This document shows positions 26,191-39,105 of a stretch of 64,000 nt of DNA, in pieces. Position 1 is the stretch's first letter; every line of letters begins with the position of its first letter. The position numbers and the translations under genes were made by a program. Below the pieces are notes generated by a model. The model saw nothing but the letters and a program-made list of their open reading frames with translations. It was not told where the DNA came from and ran no database searches. The stretch comes from Ancylostoma caninum (taxonomy: Eukaryota; Nematoda; Chromadorea; Rhabditida; Ancylostomatidae). Where the stretch lies: positions 186,001-250,000 of the forward strand of contig JBAJFG010000370.1 in the NCBI GenBank assembly GCA_037903475.1. The letters run 5' to 3'.

Positions 26191-29100
26191 AGATGCACGT
26201 CTGCCTGTGGAATTGGGATGACGCTATGCGCTCATTCGTGTCTCAGGCGACCACCTCTTCTGCCTCCCTGTATATTGAAGCAGAAGCTCATAAGTTGGAC
26301 TTTCTCAGTAATGTGAAGTTTGAGCCGTTTCAGGTGATTATTTACACTGTATTTTCACTGGTTACACTGTATTGTGCACCAGTACTGAAGCCATGCGAAA
26401 GATACTTCAGTGCAGAGTTGGGAGTGGCTGTTCATAACGGGTCCATAGGCATGTAAGAAATGTGAAAAAAAAGGAGTAGGTAGTATCACTGCATCAGAAA
26501 TTAGTATAACATGTAGGTGCGTGATTGAGAATTTGCAAGCAAGGCTAGGATTGCGAGAAGATTTCAAGCCGGCTTTAAAGAGGCGGCCAGACCCGTAGAA
26601 TATGTATATGCAATTTATAGGGGGATTTTGTATTTGAGCTCAGCTTATGATCAGTTTTGCTTATTTGCTAATTTTCTAAGCATTTCGCATGTGTGAAGCT
26701 TTTGCCATACCCGAGATGGCTGCTCCATCCCACTTTCTAGGGTCCCAAAGGGCGTTATAATAATAAAAAAATAAGAACTTTCTAGGTAACTTCTTCGAGT
26801 AAAACATAGAAGCATTCAAAGTTGTATTGATGAAGACATCACTAAGTTTGGAACACTCTAAAGCGGGGAAGATTCTGAACGTTGTTACATCTTGAGAAGA
26901 ATGGTGTTGCCGTGATTCTATAATTGGTCTCAAGCAAGCTTCTCGCCCCTTTCGCGTCATCTCGTCCGAACAAATTTGAAGTCCCATGAGTGAAATTTAA
27001 TACGCTTAATTATGCAAGAACTGCGAAAGGAAAAAAAACGGAACCCTGCCAAAGTCCCGTCTTTACAGCCACTCACAAGAACAAGGCTCGAACGTGAACC
27101 TGCTAAAATCGAGGACAAATAATTTTTTAACATTATCCTTCAGTGAGCCGAAACAATTTTTGTGCACTTTTGTAATTCTTGTTCCTGCTATCGGCCTCTC
27201 AGCAATTAATTGGGAATAAGACTGACCTAAAAATGAAGTTTACATACAAAGAAACTTCGTGCAGCATTCTTCCTTCCTTGAAATCATACATCCACCCTCC
27301 TTTTCCAGAAATGTGATTTTCACGTGAGAAAATGATCTCTCCACGATATTGGCTTTTTAGAGACTGTTTCCGGTCCTAAGTCTGTAAGGAGTCCAAGAAA
27401 TAACCGGCTAACATAAATTCCGGACGAAATTATATGGATGTACATAAAATCGCAAGAGGTTCATCCTATAAAAGGGAGCGGTCAGAGAAGGAGCTGTGTT
27501 TACTTTAGCCCAGTAAGCTTTACACGTACAAAAAGACCGTTGAAGCCATTGCTTTTTGCTACGTCATGATATTTTGTGCTAGTATAAGCGAGACCTGCAC
27601 GGCGCGCCAAAGGTTTCATTATGAGATAATCCCAAGAAAGTCTAGAGATCACTGGGGTTTTCCTGGAATGTGATCACACAATTGTGCAGAGCTTTTGCTT
27701 GCAAGGGTTTCACACGGAGAAAGGGCAGAGATTGTTGCGATTTTATGCATAGGAAGGACTGTCTAGACTCAAAGGTTATAAGAAAGTCACAAAAAATCAA
27801 AGTGGAAGACAGGATTGAATCGAAAAAACCCAACAAACCCTAGTCTACACCCTTTGATAGCAAGCAGGGGCGTTAGCTGCCTTGCAGCAAGGTTCTTGCT
27901 TTTTTTCCATTTTGTTGCTATGCATGAGAAATAAGCCATTAGCACATCAAATTTTCAACTTTTTCAGAGCCCCTCGATACGACAGGTGCACCTCGATTAT
28001 TTATAATGCAAGATTGCAGGTTTGAGTGACGTTTATCTGCAACATCATGGCTGCAAAAATAATTTTCAGGAACCAGTCGGAAGACAGATATGAACAGAGA
28101 AATTCTGAATGGTGAATAAGTGCGACGATCATCAAGACCGAGATATCTTGAGAAAAAAATCCCTTATTCCTTTGAAACCTTGTTCACAGGGTAAAAACCC
28201 TTTAGTCTTGAAATGAACCACTCTCGCACGCTTCCGCTTCCGGCTGTTTTTTCTTAAATTGCATAGTATCGCAAGTGGAGTTTAGCACTTTGTGTAGCCG
28301 CCTCTCATATAACATTGATTTTGATATGTATCGATTATTTATTGGTCATGCAGCAGCGACGCCAGTGATGCCCCGCACAAAATCGATAATTATAGAGATC
28401 GCTACCGTATGAGCGACATGCACGCATGGTGCTCCGCTCCAGTATAGACCCAGCATTATGGGAACTCTAAGTTCTGCCCATCTCTGCTACTTACTCTTCC
28501 ATTAAACCAAAATATAATACGTACTTATTTCATAAGGGGTCCACGGCTACTATAGCATATGCCTCTTTGAAGTTAGCTAAAAGAGAAATTACATAAAAAA
28601 GTCCCCTTTTTGACCTTCTCGTTCGCTGGAGTGTTGTTAGAAAAAAATCTCTCGGAATCCCCACATCCACTGTTGACGAATTATTGTATTTAGTTTCTAC
28701 TAAACTATGAGCCAGGTGTCCACATGGGCTGACTTCTATTGACTTCTATTGAGGTAAGAAGCATCACAGCACTAAAGTATGTATCTTTTTGCAGCTGTTG
28801 CAGAGAGTTCTGGCACAAAAGTTAGCACGGTATTTAGGTCACATCTGGGACAATGAGCGCATTCATAAGTGCAGTGACTCCTTTCAGCACATCTGACTTT
28901 TCTAAGACGGTTGTTTTTAGTGCATATTCACTTGCTAGCGAGGTCTATTGCCGAATATTCATGGTTTTTCTGAAGGACTCGAAAGAAGGCCATAAGCGAT
29001 GAACGCCATAAGCGCGGGAAAATAAAGTCATTAAGTTGATAATGGATCTAAATTGCTGGCAATAATAAGAAAAAAAAACTGAGAGCTATAGCGGATAGCT

Positions 29101-31531
29101 ACACGTCAGAGATGAAGCATATGCTGGATAGCTAGATAATGCCAACGTGCTGGATAATCCAGAAAACTCACATGGAACGAGGGCCATGGATTAATTCAGG
29201 GAACGCATTGAATAGGTTCGGATCTGTGTTTATATGATAGTAGCATGCCATCCTACTGGTTTATCCGATATTAGAATATCCTCTTATGGTAGATGGAGTA
29301 GCGAAGCTTATCCTATCAAATCGTAAGATACGTTATCACTTATCTCAAACTGTACCTTTTGGATATGTACGAGTTCTACAGACCTATAGACAGCCTAACC
29401 GGAAATAGGGATGCGATCTGATGTTTATTGTGACAATTCAAAATAGTCTATGGAAATGCAACACATTTCAAAGGTGGACAAGGCCGAGTAGCTCGCAGTC
29501 GAGCGACGCAGTTAAGCACTACAAGAAAATTCAGACTTGGGCACCTTTTCATGAACATTTTCTTTTATCTCGACTAAGTGGCGTTTTTCCTAATATGAGG
29601 GGAGCAATTTTAGGAGGGAGTTCAAGTCACTTGGACTTTTGCTTTGGTTTTTCAGATTCGCTCGCATGGGTAGCGTCATAAGAGCGGTTTTCAGAACGTG
29701 AGGTTCACGCGTATCGTATAAATCTCTGTCACGAACTCTTGGATTAATGTAAATCACAGAAAAAAAAACTAGAAAGTGGGGTGCTCAAATCATGGTAACA
29801 GCAATGGTGAATTGTTTGTGACGAACAGTTGGGAGACATGCATGTCATAGCCAGGATCTGGGCTGGGGTTCATGAAACAATAAGCAACCCAACAATTATC
29901 AACGGTTTTTGATATTCTATAGACCATGAAACATGATGAGATGCAGGGTTTGCTGACCTGGTTTTGTTCGCCTATGGGTTCATGAATCCTGGCCCTAATT
30001 GTCAACATCCCATGCCTGACGTCAGTCTTACTTGATATCCAAGCTTCCAACATCAGGCTTGACATCGAAGCTCATAGATCGCTATTTTGCCAAAACCCTG
30101 CCTCAGCTAGATCGCAAAACGATCGCTTTGTGGTTCAAACTTCATCGAGGAAAAAAACTCTGAATAACGACGCAGCAATCTAGTTTTAACCATAGCACTT
30201 TCTTAAATAGTTAGACTCCGTAACTTAGCTCAGATTAGTTTTGCTGGTGTGAATAAATGCAAATTTTTAAAAAGAATGTGTTGAATATGTATTAAAGGCA
30301 TAGCGAAGGCGAAATTGCTATCACCAGTTCTCGTAGCAATGATGAACGGAAGTGTTGCAAGAAAATTTCTGCAAGCAAATCGGAAGTTATTAATCAGGAG
30401 AGATTCAAAGCGACGGAAATGAACTGAAGCAGAGATGGCAAACATGGTTATACGTATGTCATTTCATTATTGCGCGATTTAGAAAAAAAGGGGGCACAGA
30501 AGCATACAAGACAACCTTTTCCAGGCATTTTTGGATCGAAGAATCATCAGCACACCTAGTAGGACACATTGGCTTACGAACTTTCTTCCAAATATCCAAA
30601 CATTCAAATTGTCGATATCTGCACTAATCCCACAAATCAAATCTTTTTTGGTTTCACTTTTTAACTCTTCGAATAATTTGACCTTTGTTCTCATGAAAAT
30701 TCCTACCTTTGTGGGTATTTGTTTCGAATTCAGTATATATCCAGCTTTATGCTAGCGGTGCGGGAAATTTTTTACTATAATTCATGCGAAGTATAGCCTT
30801 CAGCGTCGCCGTTGCGGGCGGAAGCGACCACGATGCCTATCGATTGGGGATTCATAATCGCTGGCGTAGCCGCTGCACAACTCGCAGATAATCGATACGT
30901 ATCGAAACCACACGCCTGAGCGACGGCGATGGATGGGTCATATTGCACGTGAAGTAGAGCCACTTCCAACCATAAAGTTTATCAATAGATTATAGAGTAT
31001 AAATGATGCGGTAACAGCAATTCGAGGAAGGAGATCATATAACAAAAATCGGGTAATTTTGGTACTTAACTGTAGGATACTTTGTTAGATGTGCATTTTC
31101 TTTAGATGCATTCCGAATACTTTTTGATTTTGCTGCGTGTTAGCAGAGTACGAATGAACGAATAGAAAAATAAACGAATAAATACTTAAAGAAGGGATAA
31201 ATAGGAAAGCAGTTTCACAGAAAAACAACTGTGATCCAGAATTTTCTGGAGACAGCAACGTCAACATACTAGGAAGAAGAAGACCTCAAAACGACTGACG
31301 GCCTAACGTGCGCTTGACGACAATAAAGAACGAAAGTGCACACCGTCGTTCTTCAACACTCCGTAATCAGAGCTACGAAGAAGCGACAACCCACACTGCG
31401 ACGTCATCAGGCGCGATACTTGAAGTCGTCGCTGATGAGCTGCAAGGGTTCAGAAAACAGCTGAGCTGAACTTACTCATCGTTCGCTGCCGCCCTCGAGA
31501 GTGGTCGTGATAGAGTGTCGAAAACCCGCTC
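26191..31531. other. No gene recognised
   Basis: AT-rich, stops frequent in all frames. At 30775-30969 a CG-richer stretch is open on the minus strand for 64 codons and could be an exon of an unrecognised gene, but no splice partners were found. Confidence 0.5.
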
Positions 31532-32005
31532 GTGGATCACGCGCTCGCGATTCTGCCAGTTCATCGCTGCTCAACCTGTAATCGCCAATCGAGGCGACCT
31601 ATTGCAGATACGTGGGAATTTGTTAGACATATATCGCGAAAAAGAATCAGAAACGAAGAAATCAGGAGAAGAACCTCATCCAAAGAGGGGTATAGTGATG
31701 CGAAGGAAAGAACACGAGGATGGAGTAGTCACGTTACAAGACGTAGCGAAAATAGATTGACCAAGAAGGGAACACTTTGGTGTCGATGGAACTATTCCAG
31801 ACCTCAAGGCAGACCACCGGATTATTGGAAAAAGCAAACTGAAGAAATATTAAAAAGATCATGGCAATGCAGCCAACGACTACAGAATTTGGAAGACGTA
31901 CATGTTTTCTTGGAGTATTTCCTTATCTATACATTTATTTGGAGGATCATTCCACCCACGATTGAGAAGCAAGAATATGGCCTTCAAGTAACGAGTAACA
32001 AGTGA
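31532..32005 (+). pseudogene. RTE-like LINE 3' tail remnant (tentative)
   Basis: An open stretch of 157 codons ends with a basic region containing LWCRWNYSRPQGRPPDYWKK (about 31778-31838). The 'W...RP.GRPP..W' pattern is typical of the C-terminal end of nematode RTE-type LINE proteins. No reverse transcriptase boxes are visible upstream. May be a decayed fragment or chance resemblance. Confidence 0.4.
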
Positions 32006-33947
32006 TGTGAAAATCGCAGCGAAACGTGAAGATATTTCGTGTGAGGAATCGAGAAATCGAGAGGTCGAGACGTTGCACTCTAAATACCTACCTACACTTA
32101 ATGGTGCTGTAATAGCTATAGCATATCGGAAAAAAGAATCAAGGACATTTATTACATTCCCATTTAGGAAATGTGAAGGAAAATGTCCAGAGTGCACAGA
32201 GCAACTATTCTCGACTTTTTTTAAATGGGTGCTTTGTCTCCGAGCGAAAAGTCTGAAAATACGAACTCACTTGCTAGAGAGTTCAAGCAAGGAGAATAGG
32301 AAAAATGAAAATACGTGGAAGGGGAACAATGAGACGATAAATAAGTTGAAATCGAGTTTTCGTGAGGAATTGAGTTGCTATGGCTGACCGGCTTTTTTTC
32401 CGAAATTTCCGAAATTCATTAAGAAGTAGTACCTAAAAAGTTGCAATGATATGTCAGAAAGAACTTGATATTTGTGAGTGGGCCCTGGAATACATGGAGA
32501 ACCTCATCCGGATAAAATTCTCTTTGAACTGCATTGCCGCCATTTCCTTTGTTGATTTCCAGTGTTGATTTTGAAAATGACCATAAGCATGCGATGGTAA
32601 CATGTCACACAGAGGGTCAGGGGCTGGACCCTGGGCTTTCCTAACCGGGCCCTCCCCCAGTTGTCGATAAGTTCCTAGCATTTTTGGAGATGAAACAACC
32701 TATTTTGTTTTGCAAAGAAAAACTTAGTTCCCTCGAGCCAGAGCAGGTTCTAGGACGTCGTTATGGTCAGAAGTGGTACTTCTTAGGGGAGCTGGGAATA
32801 AGTTCTAGACACACATTGATTGCGAAACGCTAAAGAGTTGCTCGATTAGAGACCCGGAACCGCTGTGTAGTGTGGTTGAAAAATAGCATCTTATGAAAAA
32901 AAAAACATGTATGTGCATCCAGTAGATTTGGGCGTCCCAAAAGGTTCAACTCCTCAAAAAATTAATCACGTCATGTTTTCACCTGTCATTGCCCTCCTGG
33001 GGAAGCTGTCCGAAAAATTTGTGATTGGAGCACTTTTTTTAAAACCCACCCACTCAGAAATGTTATCAAGAAGTTCCTCAATTTCGAGAAAACGATGAAT
33101 AATGTGCAGTCAACTCCAAATGCGCGAATGACCAAGCTCAATCCTCGACTGAATAGGTCCTTCGTTTTCGACTATCATTGATTGACTGAATACAACTGAT
33201 TATCACTGGATTATCATTGGAGTGCGCTAGTCATACCCATTGCGGAAAGGTAGCGATTCTCCCGGGTTTTGTCACCGCACGTGCGCTTTTGGCATTGTTA
33301 AGCCCGTTCTACTGGGCAATATCCACCACCTGCTGCGCTCCTACTTCACACGAATTTCTCTGTCGTTTCATGTGAAAAATTAGGTCAATTAGACGTTGTG
33401 AGGAGGAGTGAGCCACTATCAATCACTATTACATTATTGTGGATGATGTTTGACGAGTATAAATGTGCAGAGCCAATGATGGAGGAATAGAGAAGCGCAC
33501 GTTTCTTGTGTGACGAGTTCTCGTAGTGGAGACTGGTAGAGACGGGTAAAAGAATCGGAAAAGTTCAAAGGTTTTAGGCGAAGCTAATACCACTTTAAAG
33601 CTACTGAGACGTCACACGGAGTGAAACGTGGACTGGCGCGGAGCAGCCCTAATTGGTGTTTACGCAGAAGTCTCTACGGTTTTCTTTTTTTTAACGATTC
33701 TCGAGGCAATTTTTTACGATTTTTCTTATTTTCACGATTCCCGAGGCAAATTTTTCTTTTTCTCCGGAAATATCTCCATGAATTTTTCATTCTTCTTTAC
33801 ATACCCAAGGCTCTTCAAGAAAACGGTTGCGGAAGTCCATATGGCTGCTATGGTGTTTCGAGGATTGGTCTACATGCGCTGCAATAGTCAGAGCGTCAAA
33901 GCGCCATCCGTGGCTCGGCAGATATTCTCCGCAGAAGCGTAATTTGG
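32006..33947. other. No gene recognised
   Basis: Two overlapping open frames at 33621-33942 are low-complexity (TTTTC-rich) and not convincing. Confidence 0.55.
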
Positions 33948-33949
33948 TA

Positions 33950-34186
33950 TAGTCTGTCCGAAACGACGAGTCCGCCCACGCACGCGGGAATCGAGAGGCG
34001 GCGCGGCTGGGACGGATGCTGTTGGCTGCCACGTCGTCCACGTCACAGCCAAATCATTGGTCAATACCATGAAGATAACGATAAAACGTGATACGCAGAT
34101 CAGGGATGATGACGTGGAGCGCTGGTAAGCGTGGCAGCCCCTGGATCCCCGCGCGCGTGGGCGGACTCGTCGTTTCGGACAGACTA
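33950..34186. mobile_element. MITE with ~46 bp terminal inverted repeats, TA target duplication
   Basis: Left TAGTCTGTCCGAAACGACGA is matched exactly at the right end. The inverted repeat is perfect for 32 bp inside the element (34 with the TA) and continues with two mismatches. TA flanks both ends (33948-33949, 34187-34188). 237 bp, GC-rich, no ORF of note; mariner/Tc1-like by target site. Confidence 0.85.
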
Positions 34187-35146
34187 TACTTCTCTGGGTC
34201 ATGAAGATGCGCTATTACAGAAATCTACAGGGTGACTGTTGAGTATGGATTGCCCAATTTCCTAATCTCCTGCGCCAAAAGCGCAACATATCGGAATGGC
34301 ATATTTACTATCTGTGTCAATCAACCATTAGCCAACATGTATGGTGCTGCTCGAAGCTTTGGTGCGGGCCCTCAGTCACACCTCAAGTAAGAGTATACTA
34401 GATGGTCGCGAGAGATTGACGTCGGTCTTGCCCCACTTTCCCTCGAATGCTGCCAGTACATAGCAGCCACCTTGGCCTCTATGAAGTTCCAAACAAAGTA
34501 GCACAGCGCGTTGAAAGTAAGAGGTCTATGTATACATATATCTTGACGTCACTGACTGGGAAAATCACGGTCATAGAATGCGGAGGTGGATTTTGTGGTG
34601 CGATGATGGTCTCAATGTTGTTGTGGGGTAAATGACTGTGTAAAGCTGTGTCTCTCGATCCATGGAAGGGGTACATATTGTAATATGGCTTCTTCATAAA
34701 AGGCGGCTCCAATTTTTGCCACAAATTTCACCACGAAAGAATGGAGAAGCTGACATTCCTGAAGTCAACTCGTTCTGAGTCATGAAAGAATGAGGAGGCG
34801 GAGCTCATTTGCTCACCACCCACTTCTTCGCGTTACCGAGAATAGACGAAACGCCAATAGTGAAAACTTTTTCATCCGTGAAAACGAGGTTGAGGAGGCG
34901 GGCATGATGATTTCTTCCGAAAATTTTTGTTCTTAATCCAAATCTCCTCATCTCAAACTGACAGTATGCTGCCTCGTAGCGTTCTGTAACTGCGCAGCCA
35001 CAGCTGAAGTTTCGCCATATTCTGCGATGTGTCTGGGGAAAGGTTAGAGTTGGAAGCCATGCGGTTCAATCTGATCGGGTTGACGCTGGCGATACTCTTC
35101 TCAGCGACATCAAGTCAGTGGAGGTGGGATTGGATCGAGGTCCCCC

Positions 35147-35357
35147 GGGTGTGTATCATCGTGAGGGAAAACGGGGCGTGGCATGGTTCTGCGATTGGTC
35201 CATTCGAATCCTCCTCCCGCCCTCAACGGTTTACTCGTTCCCTTCGCGCGCGATTTCACTATACATAAGCATACAGAATTTGAATGCGACCGAGGACGAG
35301 TTGATCGTGAAGGGCGGGAAGTCTCCGCCTCGTTTTCGCTCACGATGATACACCCCC
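35147..35357. mobile_element. MITE with 9 bp target duplication (Mutator-like)
   Basis: The 211 bp element is flanked by exact AGGTCCCCC copies at 35138-35146 and 35358-35366. The terminal inverted repeats are GGGTGTGTATCATCGTGAG and its complement, with one mismatch in the first 19 bp, and continue GAAAACGRGGCG inward. A 9 bp duplication points to the Mutator (MULE) superfamily. Confidence 0.82.
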
Positions 35358-35366
35358 AGGTCCCCC

Positions 35367-38282
35367 TGGTTTCTGGATTGGGGCGGCATAGCCTCTCTCC
35401 CTTTCCTGTCATACAGTGTTCACGACTCTGGTTGCAGGGAAATTAGGACGTTCAGCAAATTCATAAGCATGGCATATGAAGTTGCCAAGATCGATCCTGT
35501 GCCCAAAATTACAGAATGTTTCCCTTCTGCATGGCAGTTGGTGATAAGGAAACAGAAAAGAGAGCTGAACACAAGAATCAGCACCTTGATGGAGAACTTT
35601 TATGCATTGCAGCATATCATTGAAGCTAATTCTAGCCCTTATGATTATCGTCCTTCCTCAAACCCTTAAAGACCATAGAAAAAACCAAGTTTGATCACTA
35701 TCGTCGTGTCAGAAGTGGAACTTCAGCTACTTCAGTGCAGATTCTATTGAATTTTGGTGAAGAAGAATCAAGAAACGACATCGCAGATGACAAATACTCC
35801 ATAGAGCTGATTAGGATTAGAAACCAATGGGGAAATTTAAATTGAGAAAAATATACTGTAAGTTTTGCGAAAGTCATCACGCAAACTAACATTTCTACAA
35901 GCTTTCGAGTGATTTATTTCTAAAATCGTTGATGATTGCTTCACTGATGGGAAACAACCATTTTAAATCAGATGAAGTAGCGGAAACAGAAAGACCTTTT
36001 ACAGCACATCGTCTTTTTTTGTGTGAAGAGATGATTTCACTGATTCTGTAGCTATGCGGAAGTGTTACCTCACATCTTCTGCTTCCATTTTGCGTATTTT
36101 TTCCATTTTCCGGGCCAAATTCAGGAAAACGTGAAACGTAGAATGGAAATTCTGCACATCCCTGCTGGTGACTCATAAAGAGCACTTAAATGCCAGCAGC
36201 ATCTTCTACTGACAACAGTTCATCATCAGGATGTAATTTTTTGTTGGTTCGCCTTTGGTGTGAATCTGCAAAGTGCTCTTGTGTCTTAATTTACCTCATA
36301 CTATCAGACTTGATCACGCTATATAGCAGAAAGACAAGACCGGATGCACACATAATCAACATGTAAAAAACGATTTTTCAGGAAAAAGGACTTTTCTGCC
36401 CTTCAACTGTGTGAAATTTTTGAAGTGGCCCAAAAATAATGAGACTAATTGCAGGCAACATAGTCGCTGGTACTGGTGACTTGAAAGTAATAAAGCATGC
36501 ATAGCCACGCCTCACGTAACTGAGTGGTTTTTGCTGCGGTTTTTAGAAACCTTCGGGAATGGAAGCCCATTGAAATAAAGCACGCATGGCTGCTAAGGTG
36601 TTCTGCACGAGCTGCTTTCTAAAAACTGCGTCTGGGAAGCTTCTGATGTCACGCCACAACAGAAAAAAAGATCCCACGTAGCAGCTGCACTACACATGCG
36701 CATATTCAATGAATAAGAATGTAAGGCAGAGTGGGGTAAGCACACCGCTTTTTTTGGTTTTTTCTTGGAAGAAACAGTTATTTAGGCTGATATTGGTAAG
36801 CGTGAATGAAACTACCACCAAAAGAAGGGGGGGGGGGGAGGGAAGGAATCCCCAGATTTTCTGTGAGGAATTACCATATGTAGAAACGGTGTCGCTTGAT
36901 GAAACTGCGCAATGTCTGCGATTGGGCGTTTTTTGTCGCTTCTCAATAACTTCCTTCAATCTTGTCCATTTTCGAAATGGAGCAGATAATCGGAATCAGG
37001 ATGACCTAATCTATCAGGTAGCATGCCCAAAATTCAAAAACTTCAAAATTTTTGGTGATCATCTAGCAAAATCACCTAAGGATACCATTAAGAGAGATTC
37101 GCTGTAGGTGGCTGTATCATTGGAACTGGATATGTCACGCAATGCTATACACGTTCGACCTTTGATTACTGTCGTAGATACCTTTCACAAATTTTCCTGA
37201 AGGAGTTAGTTCATAGGGATGTCGAGAATATGACATTCTCTTTGTACCGTTGTCGGGTACATCGAGTTATTGTAGGCATGCCGTCAAAATCGAAGATGCA
37301 TACCTCTGAAGAATTCACTGATATTTCATATATGGGGCAATTTCACATGTTAATGACAAAAACAATGTCTGTAACACGCATTGTACTTTTCGTAGAGGTA
37401 CTGCAGTGAACACACTGCAGACACAGATTGTTCCGCAAAATCGAGTCAAACTTCAAGTGGGAAGATTATGTGGCATGGTGACCACGAATAAATCATCCAT
37501 TTAGAAGCGATGTGCGTTTTTGGAGAGGGGAAATGGTGGTCTAGGTCTATAGCTGCAAGTAGATCTGATGCGCTACTATCTATAACCTGTCCAAAATGTA
37601 TTATGTGTTAACATGAGTCCTTGTACTTTTTTTCGGATGCGTTTTTCTCAACCTATTTGCCGTCTTTTAGGTAAGCACCATACACGATTCGAAAGGGCTA
37701 TTCTTCCTCTGCAAGAATATTTCTTGAGGCGATAGTTTGCCTGAGTTCTAAGCTTGCGAATTGGAGCAACGATTCAATAAAAAAGCCAGCCACCTTTTCT
37801 GTCAATCAGTTGAACCGCGAAAGGATATCAGAGCTGGCCAAGTGGCCTCAGCTAAGTATGAAAGAGATGTCTTGCTATGACTTGTAATCAGCGATTTCCT
37901 AAGATTAAAGAAGACATATTTTATTTCATTATTCCTTTCTTTATATGCCTTCTTTGCGAAGGGTTGCATTGTGACTCTCCACTATGTATATAATAAATAA
38001 ATAAATAAAATATTCTGTCTCAATGAAACCAAACACTGCGACCGAACAAATTTCGTACATGAAAACCCAAAAATTGCTCCGAAGGAATCGTATGGTCTGA
38101 ATGGACATCATACTTCTCAAAGCTACCGAATAACTGAGGTAATTCTGCTAAAAGAATCCAATTGCGAGGGTCTAGACATCTGCTCCATGGTGACGTCAGA
38201 CCCCACCTTCCAGAAATCGTCAAACTGGAGCTCCAACAGTATGGGTTAAAAATTTAGTAGCCGTACACGAGGTTATTAGTAT
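35367..38282. other. No gene recognised; G12 tract at 36827
   Basis: Open frames at 35469-35669 and 36709-37107 have no recognisable motif. Confidence 0.55.
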
Positions 38283-38334
38283 GCTTTATTGGCCAACGTT
38301 TCGGCGACTTCGCCTTCGTCAGGGCCTGAAAGAG
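38283..38334 (-). ncRNA. Type I hammerhead ribozyme of Penelope-like-element type
   Basis: Read on the minus strand. CUGACGA (38322-38316) is followed by a stem II hairpin GGCG-AAGU-CGCC (38314-38303), then GAAA (38302-38299), C298 and GUU (38297-38295). Stem I pairs GGCC (38326-38323) with GGCC (38294-38291) and, across an internal loop, CUUU (38332-38329) with AAAG (38287-38284). Stem III is only AC/GU, the very short stem III known from hammerheads in Penelope-like elements, which can work as dimers. Predicted cleavage is after U at 38295. No reverse transcriptase ORF lies nearby, so this is an orphan piece of a terminal repeat. Confidence 0.7.
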
Positions 38335-38897
38335 TCAATGATCTATGAGAGTAGCCGCACAAACGCCTTTATAACCAAATCTGAAGAACTATGCCGAGGT
38401 TCAAAGAAGACCGAACTTGTTCCACTGATGATGTTCTTCCGCGCTTACACGCTCAAAAAGTATGGGATTCTTTCTGCTCCCTGCCGGATACAAGGAGGGA
38501 ATTGGGTTTTTCGTCAAATTGACGTTTTTCTTCTTAATCCTAAAAATTAAGGAATGCAGCAGATCTGTGAAGCCTCGTGATAATACGATTGTAGGGGAAA
38601 GAAAGCGCTTTCAGAAGGTACAGTGCTTGTCAGAGAAAAATGGAGACAGAGCGGAAAAATAGCAACTAAAAACAGCGAAAGGACTTATGTTAACTTCTAA
38701 ACATACAGTGTGCCCACCGTGACTCCACAGAGTAACATCACACGGGAGAAAGGATGTCACAAGCGTGATTAACCCTTCTCTTGGTCCCACCTGACCACAG
38801 AGTACAAAACATAGACTGCTGTGAATGTTACAAGTGACGAGCCAACTCCAACTTACAATCTGGTGAAGCGAATATTAACATATTTTACACTGAAATA

Positions 38898-39102
38898 AGG
38901 GCAATTTATAGTGTATGCGTGCGTTTTACGCGCGCGCAAAGATTCCTAAGATGATGAGGGATAGGCGCACTCCCAGCTCTAACGAAGCTAAGATGCAGAT
39001 ACTGTCACTGAGGATGAATGTGCATGCCGCCTTGATCGGCTCCGGGCATGGATCCGTGCGTGTGACGTACGAGTGACGCATGCGTTCAGTGTAAATTGCT
39101 CC
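38898..39102. mobile_element. MITE, ATA-flanked family, copy 1
   Basis: 205 bp. The left end AGGGCAATTTATAGTG pairs with the right end (complement GGAGCAATTTACACTG), followed inward by GCGTGCG-type sequence. Direct ATA at 38895-38897 and 39103-39105 suggests a 3 bp target duplication. Same family as 54803-55023. Confidence 0.7.
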
Positions 39103-39105
39103 ATA

